Source of the DNA: a virus
Length of the DNA stretch: 53,236 nt
Virus record (IMG/VR): IMGVR_UViG_3300030098_002282
Location: 1 to 53,236 of that record
Reading direction: 5' to 3' (one strand)
A program made the position numbers and the translations under genes. Under the pieces are notes generated by a model. It ran no database searches, was not told the DNA's origin, and was given only the letters and a program-made list of their open reading frames with translations. This document shows, piece after piece, positions 46,507 to 51,740 of this stretch (position 1 is the stretch's first letter; every line of letters begins with the position of its first letter).

Positions 46507-46567
46507 ATAATCCCTCACTATTCATTGTTGGCTTATCACATCCGTGACAATGAAATGGTGTAGGCAT
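46364..46567 (-). CDS. Small zinc-finger protein overlapping terminase small subunit
   Basis: A 67-residue protein with CHGCDKPTMNSEGLCDDC, two CxxC pairs eleven residues apart, a plausible treble-clef or ribbon zinc site. The second half is basic (HPKGSKRRGDSMQTLERRSR) and is encoded in the same DNA as the start of the terminase small subunit. Either both are translated from overlapping frames or the zinc protein is shorter in practice. The zinc part (first 25 residues) lies outside the overlap and looks real. Confidence 0.6.
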   Translation of the reverse strand: MPTPFHCHGCDKPTMNSEGLCDDCVRDKHKSQEGSKVVPGVHPKGSKRRGDSMQTLERRSRGRILRF

Positions 46568-46573
46568 TACTCT

Positions 46574-46813
46574 TTAATAGTCCCTCATGTAGCCATCGTT
46601 GCTATATTTACCTACCCTTTCTTCTAATTTAAGAAGTTCAGTTGACAAATAAACACAGGCGTCTAATAGTTCCTCTAATGTCTCTCTAATCATATTTCGT
46701 CCATCCTCAAACTGCATTTCCTGTTTATACTTCTTTTGACCAACTTCTAGTCTATCAGCTATTAGCTTTACAATTTTTTCATTAGTACCTTTTATTACAG
46801 TAAAATCAGACAC
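46574..46813 (-). CDS. MazG-like or nucleotide-pyrophosphohydrolase-like small protein
   Basis: A 79-residue protein. GTG 46813 was chosen because AGGAGG lies seven bases before it. The helical core (KLIADRLEVGQKKYKQEM, then IRETLEELLDACVYLSTEL) resembles small phage MazG-like/dATP-dGTP pyrophosphohydrolase proteins, which have Glu-x-x-Glu and a downstream Asp on helices. The match is partial; a helical scaffold of other function is possible. It overlaps the endolysin gene by eight bases. Confidence 0.6.
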   Translation of the reverse strand: MSDFTVIKGTNEKIVKLIADRLEVGQKKYKQEMQFEDGRNMIRETLEELLDACVYLSTELLKLEERVGKYSNDGYMRDY

Positions 46814-47288
46814 GGACCGCCCTCCTGAACCATCCATACCAGAATTTCTCTTGTTTTTCGTCTTTACACACTATCTCAGCAAACTTTAGTACTCTATAAG
46901 CCCTAAGTCTCTCTGTTTCTAGCTTTTTTATAGCCTTTAATGTCTTAGGACCTACAAAGCCATCCACTACAACACTGTCTTTATACTTACCATTGATAGC
47001 GTGTTGGAGTACTCTACCAGCACCCCTTGGTCCAAAGTTGACAACCATATCAAAATACAACTCTTGTAGCCTTTCTGGAACAAGATATGCCTTTGATGGT
47101 TTCCAATACTTTTCGTGATATATATAAGTAGCCCTTTCCTTCGTTAGATTCTTTATATCCTCCTCAGGAAAAGCTCTTCTAGAGATTCCCATATTAGTTT
47201 CTCCCCCTTTATCTGTGGGGTCATCAACATATCCTCCCTCGTGATGAAGAACTGTCTCTATTATCCTTTCAAAGTTCTCTGAATACAT
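46806..47288 (-). CDS. GH108 endolysin (N-acetylmuramidase)
   Basis: A 160-residue lysozyme with the GH108 signature at the N-terminus: HHEGGYVDDPTDKGGETNMG, with Glu17 of HHEGGY as the catalytic acid. A PG_binding_3-like C-terminal half (VVVDGFVGPKTLKAIKKL) follows. There is no signal peptide, so it would need a holin; small membrane proteins at 28449-29336 are candidates. This size is usual for endolysins of phages of Gram-negative hosts. Confidence 0.9.
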   Translation of the reverse strand: MYSENFERIIETVLHHEGGYVDDPTDKGGETNMGISRRAFPEEDIKNLTKERATYIYHEKYWKPSKAYLVPERLQELYFDMVVNFGPRGAGRVLQHAINGKYKDSVVVDGFVGPKTLKAIKKLETERLRAYRVLKFAEIVCKDEKQEKFWYGWFRRAVRV

Positions 47289-47354
47289 AGATACTCCTTT
47301 AGTAAAATATGATATAACCTAAGAAAATACAACTTACTGCTAAAATACGCCAAT

Positions 47355-47633
47355 TTAACTGTTTTCTGCAACAACATTATCAATAGGTATAGTATTTTCA
47401 TTGTTTTCCTCCTGTAATTTCTTAGCTTTCTCTAGTTTGCTCTTCACATACTCAGCAAACTCATCATCTTTACCCATCATCTCTACAAACATAGAAAAAA
47501 CAGCAAAGAAATCCTGGACTTGGTTATATAATCCGTTGAATTTAGGGATGATATCTCTTAAAGCTTGTTCGTGCATACGAATAGCCTTATCCCTGTCCTT
47601 ATTAGTAGGTTTTTTACCCTTGGTACTAGCCAT
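47355..47633 (-). CDS. Hypothetical helical protein (92 aa)
   Basis: ATG 47633 has AAGGAGG before it; the upstream ATG 47657 lacks one. The product has a basic N-terminus, two long helices (IPKFNGLYNQVQDFFAVFSM and FAEYVKSKLEKAKKLQEEN) and an acidic Asn-rich tail. No family is recognised. It lies between the endolysin gene and the stem-loop at 47670. Confidence 0.65.
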   Translation of the reverse strand: MASTKGKKPTNKDRDKAIRMHEQALRDIIPKFNGLYNQVQDFFAVFSMFVEMMGKDDEFAEYVKSKLEKAKKLQEENNENTIPIDNVVAENS

Positions 47634-47669
47634 TATAGCCTCCTTAGTCTCGTTCATTACTATCTTAGG

Positions 47670-47723
47670 TAGCTAAGAAATCTAAGGACTATACTTGTTA
47701 AAGAAAACCTTAATTCTTAGCTA
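47670..47723 (-). promoter_or_regulatory. Long inverted repeat before the 47355-47633 gene
   Basis: TAGCTAAGAA (47670-47679) and TTCTTAGCTA (47714-47723) form a perfect 10-bp inverted repeat. TAAGG and CCTTA pair inside it, making a long imperfect stem around a 20-base loop. It lies in a gap of about 100 bases. It may be a terminator, an operator or an RNA processing site. Confidence 0.45.
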
Positions 47724-47740
47724 ACTAGGTAGGCTTGAAG

Positions 47741-47992
47741 CTAAGGTCTATTAGCTAGTGTGTCAAGTGTTTTTGGTACTATTTTTAAATTTTCATACTC
47801 CATATGGTACCAGCAGTACTTTTTTCCTTCCTTTAGGTCTAGAAACCAGTGTTCTGCTCCATCACTAGAAATTATCTCTTGAAATATAGTATTAACCACC
47901 TCACCCTTTTCAAAAATCGGGTTGACAGGTTCCCCTTTACCAAGAATCCCTCCAAAAATAATACAAAATAACGATATTGTAACGATTTTCAT
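47741..47992 (-). CDS. Small secreted or periplasmic protein (83 aa)
   Basis: The N-terminus (MKIVTISLFCIIFGGILG) is a typical signal peptide or anchor. The mature part has a short strand-rich domain with Trp and one Cys (HWFLDLKEGKKYCWYHMEY). It is the first gene of the minus-strand late block and has no ribosome site. A TATAAT sequence lies eight bases before the ATG, so it may be read from a nearly leaderless mRNA. The role is unknown; a lysis or superinfection-exclusion role is conceivable. Confidence 0.6.
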   Translation of the reverse strand: MKIVTISLFCIIFGGILGKGEPVNPIFEKGEVVNTIFQEIISSDGAEHWFLDLKEGKKYCWYHMEYENLKIVPKTLDTLANRP

Positions 47993-48020
47993 AGCATGAA
48001 ATTATAAAGATAAAACCGTT
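47993..48020 (-). promoter_or_regulatory. Candidate minus-strand promoter of the late block
   Basis: On the minus strand TATAAT occupies 48006-48001, eight bases before the ATG of the 47741 gene. The only TTGACA on this strand is 29 bases upstream, too far for a sigma-70 pair. If used, the transcript would begin two or three bases before the ATG. It may instead be part of a phage-polymerase promoter. Confidence 0.35.
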
Positions 48021-48232
48021 GAAAAAAGAACCATTTGTCAAAACTAAAACTAGAATGGGAGTTCTTGATATACACCAGCGTGCACCCCGTCAAGTTTCAC
48101 TTGGTAGGGGGTCCACTTAGGTTGAGAGTTAGCACATATAGTATTATGTCACACATCATAGCTTAACAGCACACTATCATAGGCTGGTAATACACTAGCA
48201 CTAGCAGTGTGCTTACTATGAGTGTACCATAC

Positions 48233-48287
48233 AGGCATTGTCCTTATATGTACTATACCTACACCCTATGCCTACAGGAATAAGGAC
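48233..48287 (+). ncRNA. Candidate pseudoknot within the divergent region
   Basis: AGGCAT (48233-48238) pairs with ATGCCT (48268-48273), and GTCCTTAT (48240-48247) pairs with ATAAGGAC (48280-48287). The order is a, b, a', b', an H-type pseudoknot with stems of 6 and 8 bp. The two stems could also be alternatives. Confidence 0.45.
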
Positions 48288-48539
48288 TCTTTCGTAGACA
48301 TACGGCTCGGCTAACTCCAAGGCTCGTCCCTCGCTCACCCTCAGTGTACCTATCCTACCTAGTACTACCGTACTAGTAAACAAGTAAAACTCTAGCGGTG
48401 CACGAACGCACTCTCTTCAGTCGTGCTCTGGGTTAGATGACCTGTCCCCTACTTGCTATCAGCAATAGATTTGTTCTATTAATTGTGGTGTTTCCTCAAT
48501 TCAATAGACCAATGACTTGCAGTCGTATCCCTGATACGC

Positions 48540-48570
48540 CGGCTCATCGGACTAGCCGTTGGAATAGTCC
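48540..48570 (+). ncRNA. Compact H-type pseudoknot upstream of the 48597 gene
   Basis: CGGCT (48540-48544) pairs with AGCCG (48554-48558), and GGACT (48549-48553) pairs with AGTCC (48566-48570). Loop 1 is catc, the two stems abut with no linker, and loop 3 is ttggaat. This is the classical geometry of regulatory pseudoknots. It ends 26 bases before the ATG. Confidence 0.5.
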
Positions 48571-48596
48571 ATTATAACTGTAATACAGGATAAAGC

Positions 48597-48923
48597 ATGG
48601 CTTCACCTTTGTTAGAATGTACCATTTCCAATACATTCGCAGGTAGTCGCAAAGCTGTCAATGGTGTTATGACATTCGTTCATAAAACCGACAGCGATGG
48701 CAACCGTATCCGTACTAACAGTCTTAAAGTCACCTGTTCACAGAAGAGCAAATTGCCAGAGATTCTCTCGGCAAAGCGTATTCGCTCTGCTGTTGACCAG
48801 ATTGACAACCTTAAGGCTGTCCCGGATACTGACTACCGTAGAGCAAGTGAAATCACTGTCTTCGATGACACTAAATCGCATTCTGCGGTTTATAAACCGT
48901 TACCGAAGAAAGTGAAAATCTAG
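48597..48923 (+). CDS. Unknown protein with high-expression codon use (108 aa)
   Basis: A 108-residue basic protein (pI clearly high; ends PLPKKVKI). I do not recognise its family. It looks beta-rich at the start (LLECTISNTFAGS, VMTFVHKTDSDG) with a helix in the middle (KRIRSAVDQIDN). Six of its seven Arg codons are CGT or CGC, whereas replication genes mainly use AGA; the capsid gene has the same bias, so strong expression is likely. It stands alone between a structured leader and a strong terminator, with AGGA before the start. It is probably an abundant early protein, perhaps one that targets the host. Confidence 0.7.
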   Translation: MASPLLECTISNTFAGSRKAVNGVMTFVHKTDSDGNRIRTNSLKVTCSQKSKLPEILSAKRIRSAVDQIDNLKAVPDTDYRRASEITVFDDTKSHSAVYKPLPKKVKI

Positions 48924-48966
48924 TCTAGCGACTGGTTTCACTAGCCCTACTGCAGTATTGGCTGGT

Positions 48967-49017
48967 AAAGGATTCGTGACTCACCTCGGGGTGAGACATT
49001 ATCGAATCCTTTTTTTT
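48967..49017 (+). terminator. Strong Rho-independent terminator after the 48597 gene
   Basis: GGATTCG (48970-48976) pairs with CGAATCC (49003-49009), with an inner CTCACC/GGTGAG stem, followed by eight T's (49010-49017). A smaller hairpin formed by ACTAGCC with GGCTGGT just upstream includes a plus-strand T-G pair. Confidence 0.85.
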
Positions 49018-49065
49018 GTAAAAGCCTTTTAGGTAGTGGCATTCCTGTCACTACCTGCTTTTACA
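49017..49065 (+). promoter_or_regulatory. Long bulged hairpin between terminator and next operon
   Basis: TGTAAAAGC (49017-49025) pairs with GCTTTTACA (49057-49065), and AGGTAGTG (49031-49038) pairs with CACTACCT (49049-49056). The stem is 17 bp with a five-base bulge (ctttt) and a ten-base loop. It begins exactly at the last T of the terminator, so it is not itself part of the terminator. Confidence 0.55.
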
Positions 49066-49106
49066 TTTATTTTGTTATTACAATGATTAAGGTATAGGCA
49101 CTCAAA

Positions 49107-49277
49107 ATGAATAAAGAAGTGATTGAAATTTCTCGTGGCAATAAAATGCGTCAGGTAGTTGAGATAACAACTGTTAAAGGTAAAAAGAACCGCAAGGGTC
49201 AACCTTTAAAGTTATCTGTGACTAAGCATTTGTCACTTAACCCTAAACCTAAAAAGGGGGTATCTGATGCCAAATAA
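49107..49277 (+). CDS. Small basic protein (56 aa)
   Basis: ATG 49107 is preceded by AAGGTATAGG. The 56-residue product has a strand-like start (EVIEISRGNKMRQVVEITTV) and a Lys/Arg/Pro-rich end (KGKKNRKGQPLKL, then NPKPKKG). All three Arg codons are CGT or CGC, as in the 48597 gene. The gene overlaps the next one by 11 bases. It is likely an early nucleic-acid-binding or host-directed protein, but no family is recognised. Confidence 0.65.
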   Translation: MNKEVIEISRGNKMRQVVEITTVKGKKNRKGQPLKLSVTKHLSLNPKPKKGVSDAK

Positions 49278-49398
49278 AAAGGCTAAAGATGCAAAAAGGA
49301 AGAGATTGAAGAAGAATAGTCTTCTGAAGTCTATTGGTAGGACTGCCAATCAGATTAAGCGTATTGCAAAGAAGAAAGCACTAAAGGTGTTAAGATGA
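49267..49398 (+). CDS. Small highly basic protein (43 aa)
   Basis: ATG 49267 follows AAAAAGGGGGTATCTG. About 40 percent of the residues are Lys or Arg (KKAKDAKRKRLKKNSLLKS). Its stop overlaps the next start (ATGA). It should form a basic helix that binds RNA or DNA. The gene is too short for family assignment. Confidence 0.65.
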   Translation: MPNKKAKDAKRKRLKKNSLLKSIGRTANQIKRIAKKKALKVLR

Positions 49399-49697
49399 AT
49401 TGGGATATGATTATAAATGTTGGTATGTTTGGATTGGGCTGTTGTTTTGTCATAGTGGCAATGGCTCTCTTATGGTTTGGTAACTTTGACGATGAAAAGG
49501 AGGAAATTGAGTTTTATCCTCCAGAGCTTTTTGAAAATGATATAGAGGACATTGTCCAAAGTACTCATGATGATATATCAAATAAGCTTGACCAAGTCCA
49601 AAAGGATATTGATGCACTTGACGAACCTATGGTTGCGTCCATCATAGTCAAAATGGCTACAGATGATGTACAGGACATGATAGATGATTTGGAATGA
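49395..49697 (+). CDS. Membrane-anchored acidic protein (100 aa)
   Basis: A 100-residue protein with one membrane segment near the start (MIINVGMFGLGCCFVIVAM) and a very acidic cytoplasmic part (DIEDIVQSTHDDISNKLDQV). The ATG overlaps the previous TGA. The layout is that of an early phage inner-membrane protein, possibly one that affects host transport or superinfection. No family is recognised. Confidence 0.7.
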   Translation: MNWDMIINVGMFGLGCCFVIVAMALLWFGNFDDEKEEIEFYPPELFENDIEDIVQSTHDDISNKLDQVQKDIDALDEPMVASIIVKMATDDVQDMIDDLE

Positions 49698-49860
49698 CCC
49701 GATTCCCTGTTGGAGAAGGGTAGATTTAGTTGAGTGGGCTGTTAGGGCTTTTCCTAATAGTCCACCCTCTAAGTTTAAAAAAATGAAGAAAGCTCAGCTA
49801 TGGGCTATCTATTTTAGCAAACGAAACCGAAATAAAGGAGGTGTAAATGCAGTAATATGA
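49684..49860 (+). CDS. Small protein (58 aa)
   Basis: ATG 49684 lies inside the end of the previous gene (overlap of 14 bases) and the frame runs to TGA 49858-49860. The product has a Trp-rich start (WNDPIPCWRRVDLVEWAVR), a short Pro-Lys motif and a basic C-terminus. Tight coupling at both ends suggests it is real. No domain is recognised. Confidence 0.6.
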   Translation: MIWNDPIPCWRRVDLVEWAVRAFPNSPPSKFKKMKKAQLWAIYFSKRNRNKGGVNAVI

Positions 49861-49931
49861 AACATATAATAATCCGCATTTCAGTCTTATTTATTTGTTT
49901 AGTCATCCATAGTCTTATGACTTATGGTTAA
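49857..49931 (+). CDS. Tiny hydrophobic peptide (24 aa)
   Basis: ATG 49857 overlaps the upstream TGA (ATGA). The product is a hydrophobic peptide (IIIRISVLFICLVIHSLMTY) that would span a membrane. An AGGAGGT lies at about 14 bases, with a minimal ATG-CAG-TAA frame between, so translation could depend on reinitiation. The terminator begins three bases after its stop. Confidence 0.4.
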   Translation: MKHIIIRISVLFICLVIHSLMTYG

Positions 49932-49933
49932 TG

Positions 49934-49959
49934 AAAAGGGGGCTATTTTGTCCCCTTTT
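49934..49959 (+). terminator. Terminator of the 49107-49931 operon
   Basis: AAAAGGGG (49934-49941) pairs with CCCCTTTT (49952-49959), a stem of 8 bp with a ten-base loop. The A arm and T arm make it usable in both directions. Confidence 0.7.
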
Positions 49960-49966
49960 CTATTCT

Positions 49967-50034
49967 GGGGGAGTATAAGTATCGAGTCCTCCGAGACCTC
50001 ACATAAGAACATATTTTTATTCCCCCTAAAATTT
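49967..50034 (+). ncRNA. G/C-armed hairpin with conserved CTAAAATTT tail
   Basis: GGGGGA (49967-49972) pairs with TCCCCC (50021-50026), and TAAAATTT follows. The 13-mer ccccctaaaattt at 50022-50034 is identical to 8827-8839, where it also ends a G-arm hairpin, and both 5' arms are followed by gagta-type sequence. The two may be members of one RNA element family. Confidence 0.5.
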
Positions 50035-50069
50035 GTATCGGGCTCTCAGACAGTATACTGAGCAATGGG

Positions 50070-50180
50070 ATGAAGGCTACGCCAGAACCATTAAACAAAG
50101 TTACTGTGGTTACCATTGATAGCCAAAACACGCCTTATACACTCTTTCCCCTTGCACCAGTCTCGAGATTTTTGGTGTAG
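50070..50180 (+). CDS. Possible short ORF (36 aa)
   Basis: A frame from ATG 50070 to TAG 50180 encodes 36 residues (MKATPEPLNKVTVVTIDSQN and on). Its last 37 bases form the left arm, loop and part of the right arm of the terminator at 50142. There is no good ribosome site. It could be a leader peptide or an accident. Confidence 0.25.
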   Translation: MKATPEPLNKVTVVTIDSQNTPYTLFPLAPVSRFLV

Positions 50181-50203
50181 GGGGAAAGTGCTATATTTTT
50201 TTT
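50142..50203 (+). terminator. Strong terminator
   Basis: CTTTCCCC (50144-50151) and TTGCACCA (50152-50159) pair with TGGTGTAG (50173-50180) and GGGGAAAG (50181-50188). A T-rich tail follows (50191-50203). Since no confident gene lies immediately upstream, the RNA that ends here may be the noncoding transcript covering 49967-50190. Confidence 0.75.
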
Positions 50204-50262
50204 GTACATTGGGGCAAGTATGCCCAGCAAGTCAAAAGTTTAATTTTGTCCTGTAAACGAGT

Positions 50263-50290
50263 GCTAGGGTTTTTATTCATGTTCCCTAGC
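50263..50290 (+). ncRNA. Hairpin in RNA-rich stretch
   Basis: GCTAGGG (50263-50269) pairs with CCCTAGC (50284-50290) around a 14-base T-rich loop. It is the first of three hairpins in a row before the gene at 50532. Confidence 0.5.
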
Positions 50291-50354
50291 ATCCCTGAGA
50301 CATCCATATATAACTGTAGGTTTATTTATTTCCCTACTATCGGATGATTCTCAA

Positions 50355-50408
50355 TTGTAGTGGTCAGTCAAGTGTACACGACTCAACTCCGTAAGCGAGC
50401 CACTACAA
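50355..50408 (+). ncRNA. Three-way-junction RNA candidate
   Basis: The outer stem is TTGTAGTGG (50355-50363) with CCACTACAA (50400-50408). Inside, AGTC pairs with GACT around aagtgtacac, and CTC pairs with GAG around aactccgtaagc. This makes a small multibranched RNA of 54 bases. It is not a tRNA, since it lacks the T-arm and the anticodon-arm geometry. Confidence 0.55.
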
Positions 50409-50413
50409 GATTT

Positions 50414-50484
50414 AAAAGGTTGGCGAAAGTATTATGTGGATTCATTGAAATTATTCAACACATAATGTTAGTAGCCAATCTTTT
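50414..50484 (+). ncRNA. Large two-step hairpin
   Basis: AAAAGGTTGGC (50414-50424) pairs with GCCAATCTTTT (50474-50484), 11 bp with a single G-U pair that works only on the plus strand. The inner ATTATGTG (50431-50438) pairs with CACATAAT (50459-50466). The second arm ends in four T's, so it could terminate transcription, but its size suggests an RNA element. Confidence 0.55.
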
Positions 50485-50531
50485 ACCGGATAGATTTTCA
50501 TTAACAAGTACAAGTGAAAAGGAGGTTTGCT

Positions 50532-50696
50532 ATGAGTAAACCAAAGTTCTCTAAGAGAACACCAACTGAGTTAACTGTGAAGGGTCTTCAAGAGAAGTTC
50601 CCAGATATTGTTTGTGGTGTAGTATCGTATAACAATGGAAAAGTAGCAGTTATAATCCCTAACGGTAGAGTCATTTTTGACTCTCGCCATAAATGA
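50532..50696 (+). CDS. Small protein (54 aa)
   Basis: ATG 50532 is chosen because AAAAGGAGG lies just before it; an in-frame GTG at 50514 precedes that ribosome site and is unlikely. The 54-residue product has a helix (PTELTVKGLQEKFPDIV) and a beta hairpin (VSYNNGKVAVIIPNGRVIF). No family is recognised. It starts the operon that runs through the conjugation cassette into the replication genes. Confidence 0.65.
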   Translation: MSKPKFSKRTPTELTVKGLQEKFPDIVCGVVSYNNGKVAVIIPNGRVIFDSRHK

Positions 50697-50890
50697 GTAA
50701 GGTAGACGAGGCTCTTGATAATATAAAAAAAGAGCTAGAGTTTATGGGTTACTCAAAAGATAAGGCAATTGAATTAGTTAAAAAAGATATAGATGAGGCA
50801 AATAGAATAATTGAAGAGTATTATGAAGAAATAGAAATGATGATAGATAATCATATTAATTCAATGGTCGATATCCGTAAAGGAGGTTAA
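50693..50890 (+). CDS. Small acidic helical protein (65 aa)
   Basis: The ATG overlaps the previous stop (ATGA). The product is a pair of acidic helices (EALDNIKKELEFMGYSKDKA and IIEEYYEEIEMMIDNHI). It could be a small binding partner or an inhibitor protein. No family is recognised. The next gene follows after AAAGGAGG. Confidence 0.65.
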   Translation: MSKVDEALDNIKKELEFMGYSKDKAIELVKKDIDEANRIIEEYYEEIEMMIDNHINSMVDIRKGG

Positions 50891-50891
50891 T

Positions 50892-51107
50892 ATGGAAACA
50901 TTACTTATGATTCCATTAACTGTAACTTTAATTATTGTTGCACTTATGCTAACAATAGTCTTTCTTGTTTTTAAACTTACTTATCTACGAGATAGGATGA
51001 GATGGTGGAGAAGAGAGGCTATGAAATTAAATGGTAAGGTAGAAAAAGATAATAATAACTATTTAAAGAATAAAGCGAGGGCATGGTGGCTACGGAACCA
51101 AAGTTAG
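50892..51107 (+). CDS. Small membrane protein (71 aa)
   Basis: One N-terminal membrane segment (METLLMIPLTVTLIIVALML, extending over about 28 residues) is followed by a basic, Trp-rich amphipathic region (MRWWRREAMKLNGKVEKDN) that would lie on the cytoplasmic face. The start follows AAAGGAGGTTAAT. Its end overlaps the 51083 gene by 25 bases. No family is recognised. Confidence 0.65.
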   Translation: METLLMIPLTVTLIIVALMLTIVFLVFKLTYLRDRMRWWRREAMKLNGKVEKDNNNYLKNKARAWWLRNQS

Positions 51108-51400
51108 AAGGTAAAGGTGAAAACTATGAAGTTAGACAAATTTCATGGTTTAAAACAAAAAAGGTCACTATTAGTGGCGAAAGAAGAGAAGTTCCTATAT
51201 TATGGGAAAAGAGACTGATTGGTATTTATCCAACATACGATGAATCGTTATTTATCTTGAGAAGGACTCAGGGTAATTACAGGAAGGAATGCGGAAAGCA
51301 AGGAATAAAACCAATTGCTCGATTTACCATTAGGAAGACGGGCTTAAAGCCCACAACCAGTAGCGTAGGAAACTACCTACAAAGCACAGGAGGTCATTGA
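51083..51400 (+). CDS. Unknown protein directly upstream of the Ubl gene (105 aa)
   Basis: A 105-residue basic protein with a beta-rich core (WFKTKKVTISGERREVPIL, LIGIYPTYDESLFILRR). The stop codon TGA overlaps the ATG of the Ubl gene (TGATG), so translation is coupled, and the Ubl ribosome site AGGAGG lies inside its last codons. It is a candidate partner of the conjugation system, but no motif (no RING or cysteine pair) supports an E3 role. ATG 51083 has a weak site (GAGGGC). Confidence 0.6.
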   Translation: MVATEPKLEGKGENYEVRQISWFKTKKVTISGERREVPILWEKRLIGIYPTYDESLFILRRTQGNYRKECGKQGIKPIARFTIRKTGLKPTTSSVGNYLQSTGGH

Positions 51401-51654
51401 TGGCTGAAGTACGCTATATGGCATACCACACAGGTGGTGTTCCTAAGACTGTAGATGCGTCTACCCCTGCTGAGATTGCTGAAAAAGAAGGATTTGGCAT
51501 TGACGATTCGCAAGTTGCGATTTATGTCGGTGGGAAATCTGCGACAGCTAATACTCGTCTTAAAGACGGGCAAGTTGTTTCTTTTCAGAAAGCTAGGCAA
51601 GAGTCTGGGAATGATAAGGTAAAAACTTATCTTGTCAAAATCCGAAGAGGTTAA
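51400..51654 (+). CDS. Ubiquitin-like beta-grasp protein with C-terminal glycine
   Basis: An 84-residue protein. ATG 51400 is preceded by CACAGGAGGTCATTG; the TTG at 51397 is not needed. The order of elements matches a beta-grasp fold like ThiS/MoaD/ubiquitin: strand (VRYMAYH), strand (PKTVDA), helix (TPAEIAEKEGF), strand (QVAIYVGGKSAT) and a final strand after a turn (TRLKDGQVVSFQKA). A further tail ends KIRRG, similar to the RLRGG end of ubiquitin but with one glycine. No processing would be needed to expose the glycine. E2-like, JAB and E1-like genes follow. Several CGC/CGT codons suggest strong expression. Confidence 0.7.
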   Translation: MAEVRYMAYHTGGVPKTVDASTPAEIAEKEGFGIDDSQVAIYVGGKSATANTRLKDGQVVSFQKARQESGNDKVKTYLVKIRRG

Positions 51655-51685
51655 CTAGTAACTTCTTCATATAATCGAACACGGG

Positions 51686-51709
51686 GGGCTGGGAAACAAT
51701 AACCAGCCC
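51686..51709 (+). terminator. Attenuator-like hairpin between Ubl and E2-like genes
   Basis: GGGCTGG (51686-51692) pairs with CCAGCCC (51703-51709) around a ten-base loop, with AACaCG/CGgTT pairing possible outside. No T tract follows, so it is probably partial: it would let the Ubl be made in excess over the enzymes. Confidence 0.55.
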
Positions 51710-51740
51710 TCACGGTTCATAAAATAAAAGGAGGACAGAA

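Larger units (their letters stand above)
48060..48590 (+). ncRNA. Gene-free divergent region rich in RNA structure (candidate large structured RNA or leader)
   Basis: About 530 bases with no credible ORF and a more balanced base composition than its neighbours. I can pair by eye: CCCC..CAAGT/ACTTG..GGGG (48085-48110); GCACACT with AGTGTGC around the ctagcactagc repeat (near 48162-48212); interleaved AGGCAT/ATGCCT and GTCCTTAT/ATAAGGAC (48233-48287); CTAGTAC/GTACTAG (48359-48376); GCACGA/TCGTGC (48400-48426); AATAG/CTATT and CGTATC/GATACG after that; and a pseudoknot at 48540-48570. This density is unlike an ordinary promoter region. It may be a trans-acting RNA, or a long leader for the 48597 gene. 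Confidence 0.5.

Noticed and set aside
48001-48047. TTGACA and TATAAT on the minus strand considered as a full sigma-70 promoter
   Set aside because: The boxes are 29 bases apart; 16-18 is required. Only the TATAAT is kept as a weak candidate.
48697-48915. Second frame of 72 codons inside the 48597 gene
   Set aside because: It overlaps the well-supported 108-residue gene almost completely, has no ribosome site and has a composition expected by chance.
50355-50408. Cloverleaf-like fold considered as a tRNA
   Set aside because: No T-arm GGTTCGAATCC-type sequence, no anticodon arm of the right size and only two inner arms. It is better described as a three-way-junction RNA.
50414-50484. Considered as a hammerhead ribozyme because of GAAA next to a stem
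   Set aside because: The conserved CTGANGA core is absent and the strand order does not match any hammerhead type.
47993-51740. CRISPR array or integrated satellite considered for the accessory region
   Set aside because: No regularly spaced repeats of 25-40 bases, no integrase and no attachment-site duplication around the region.
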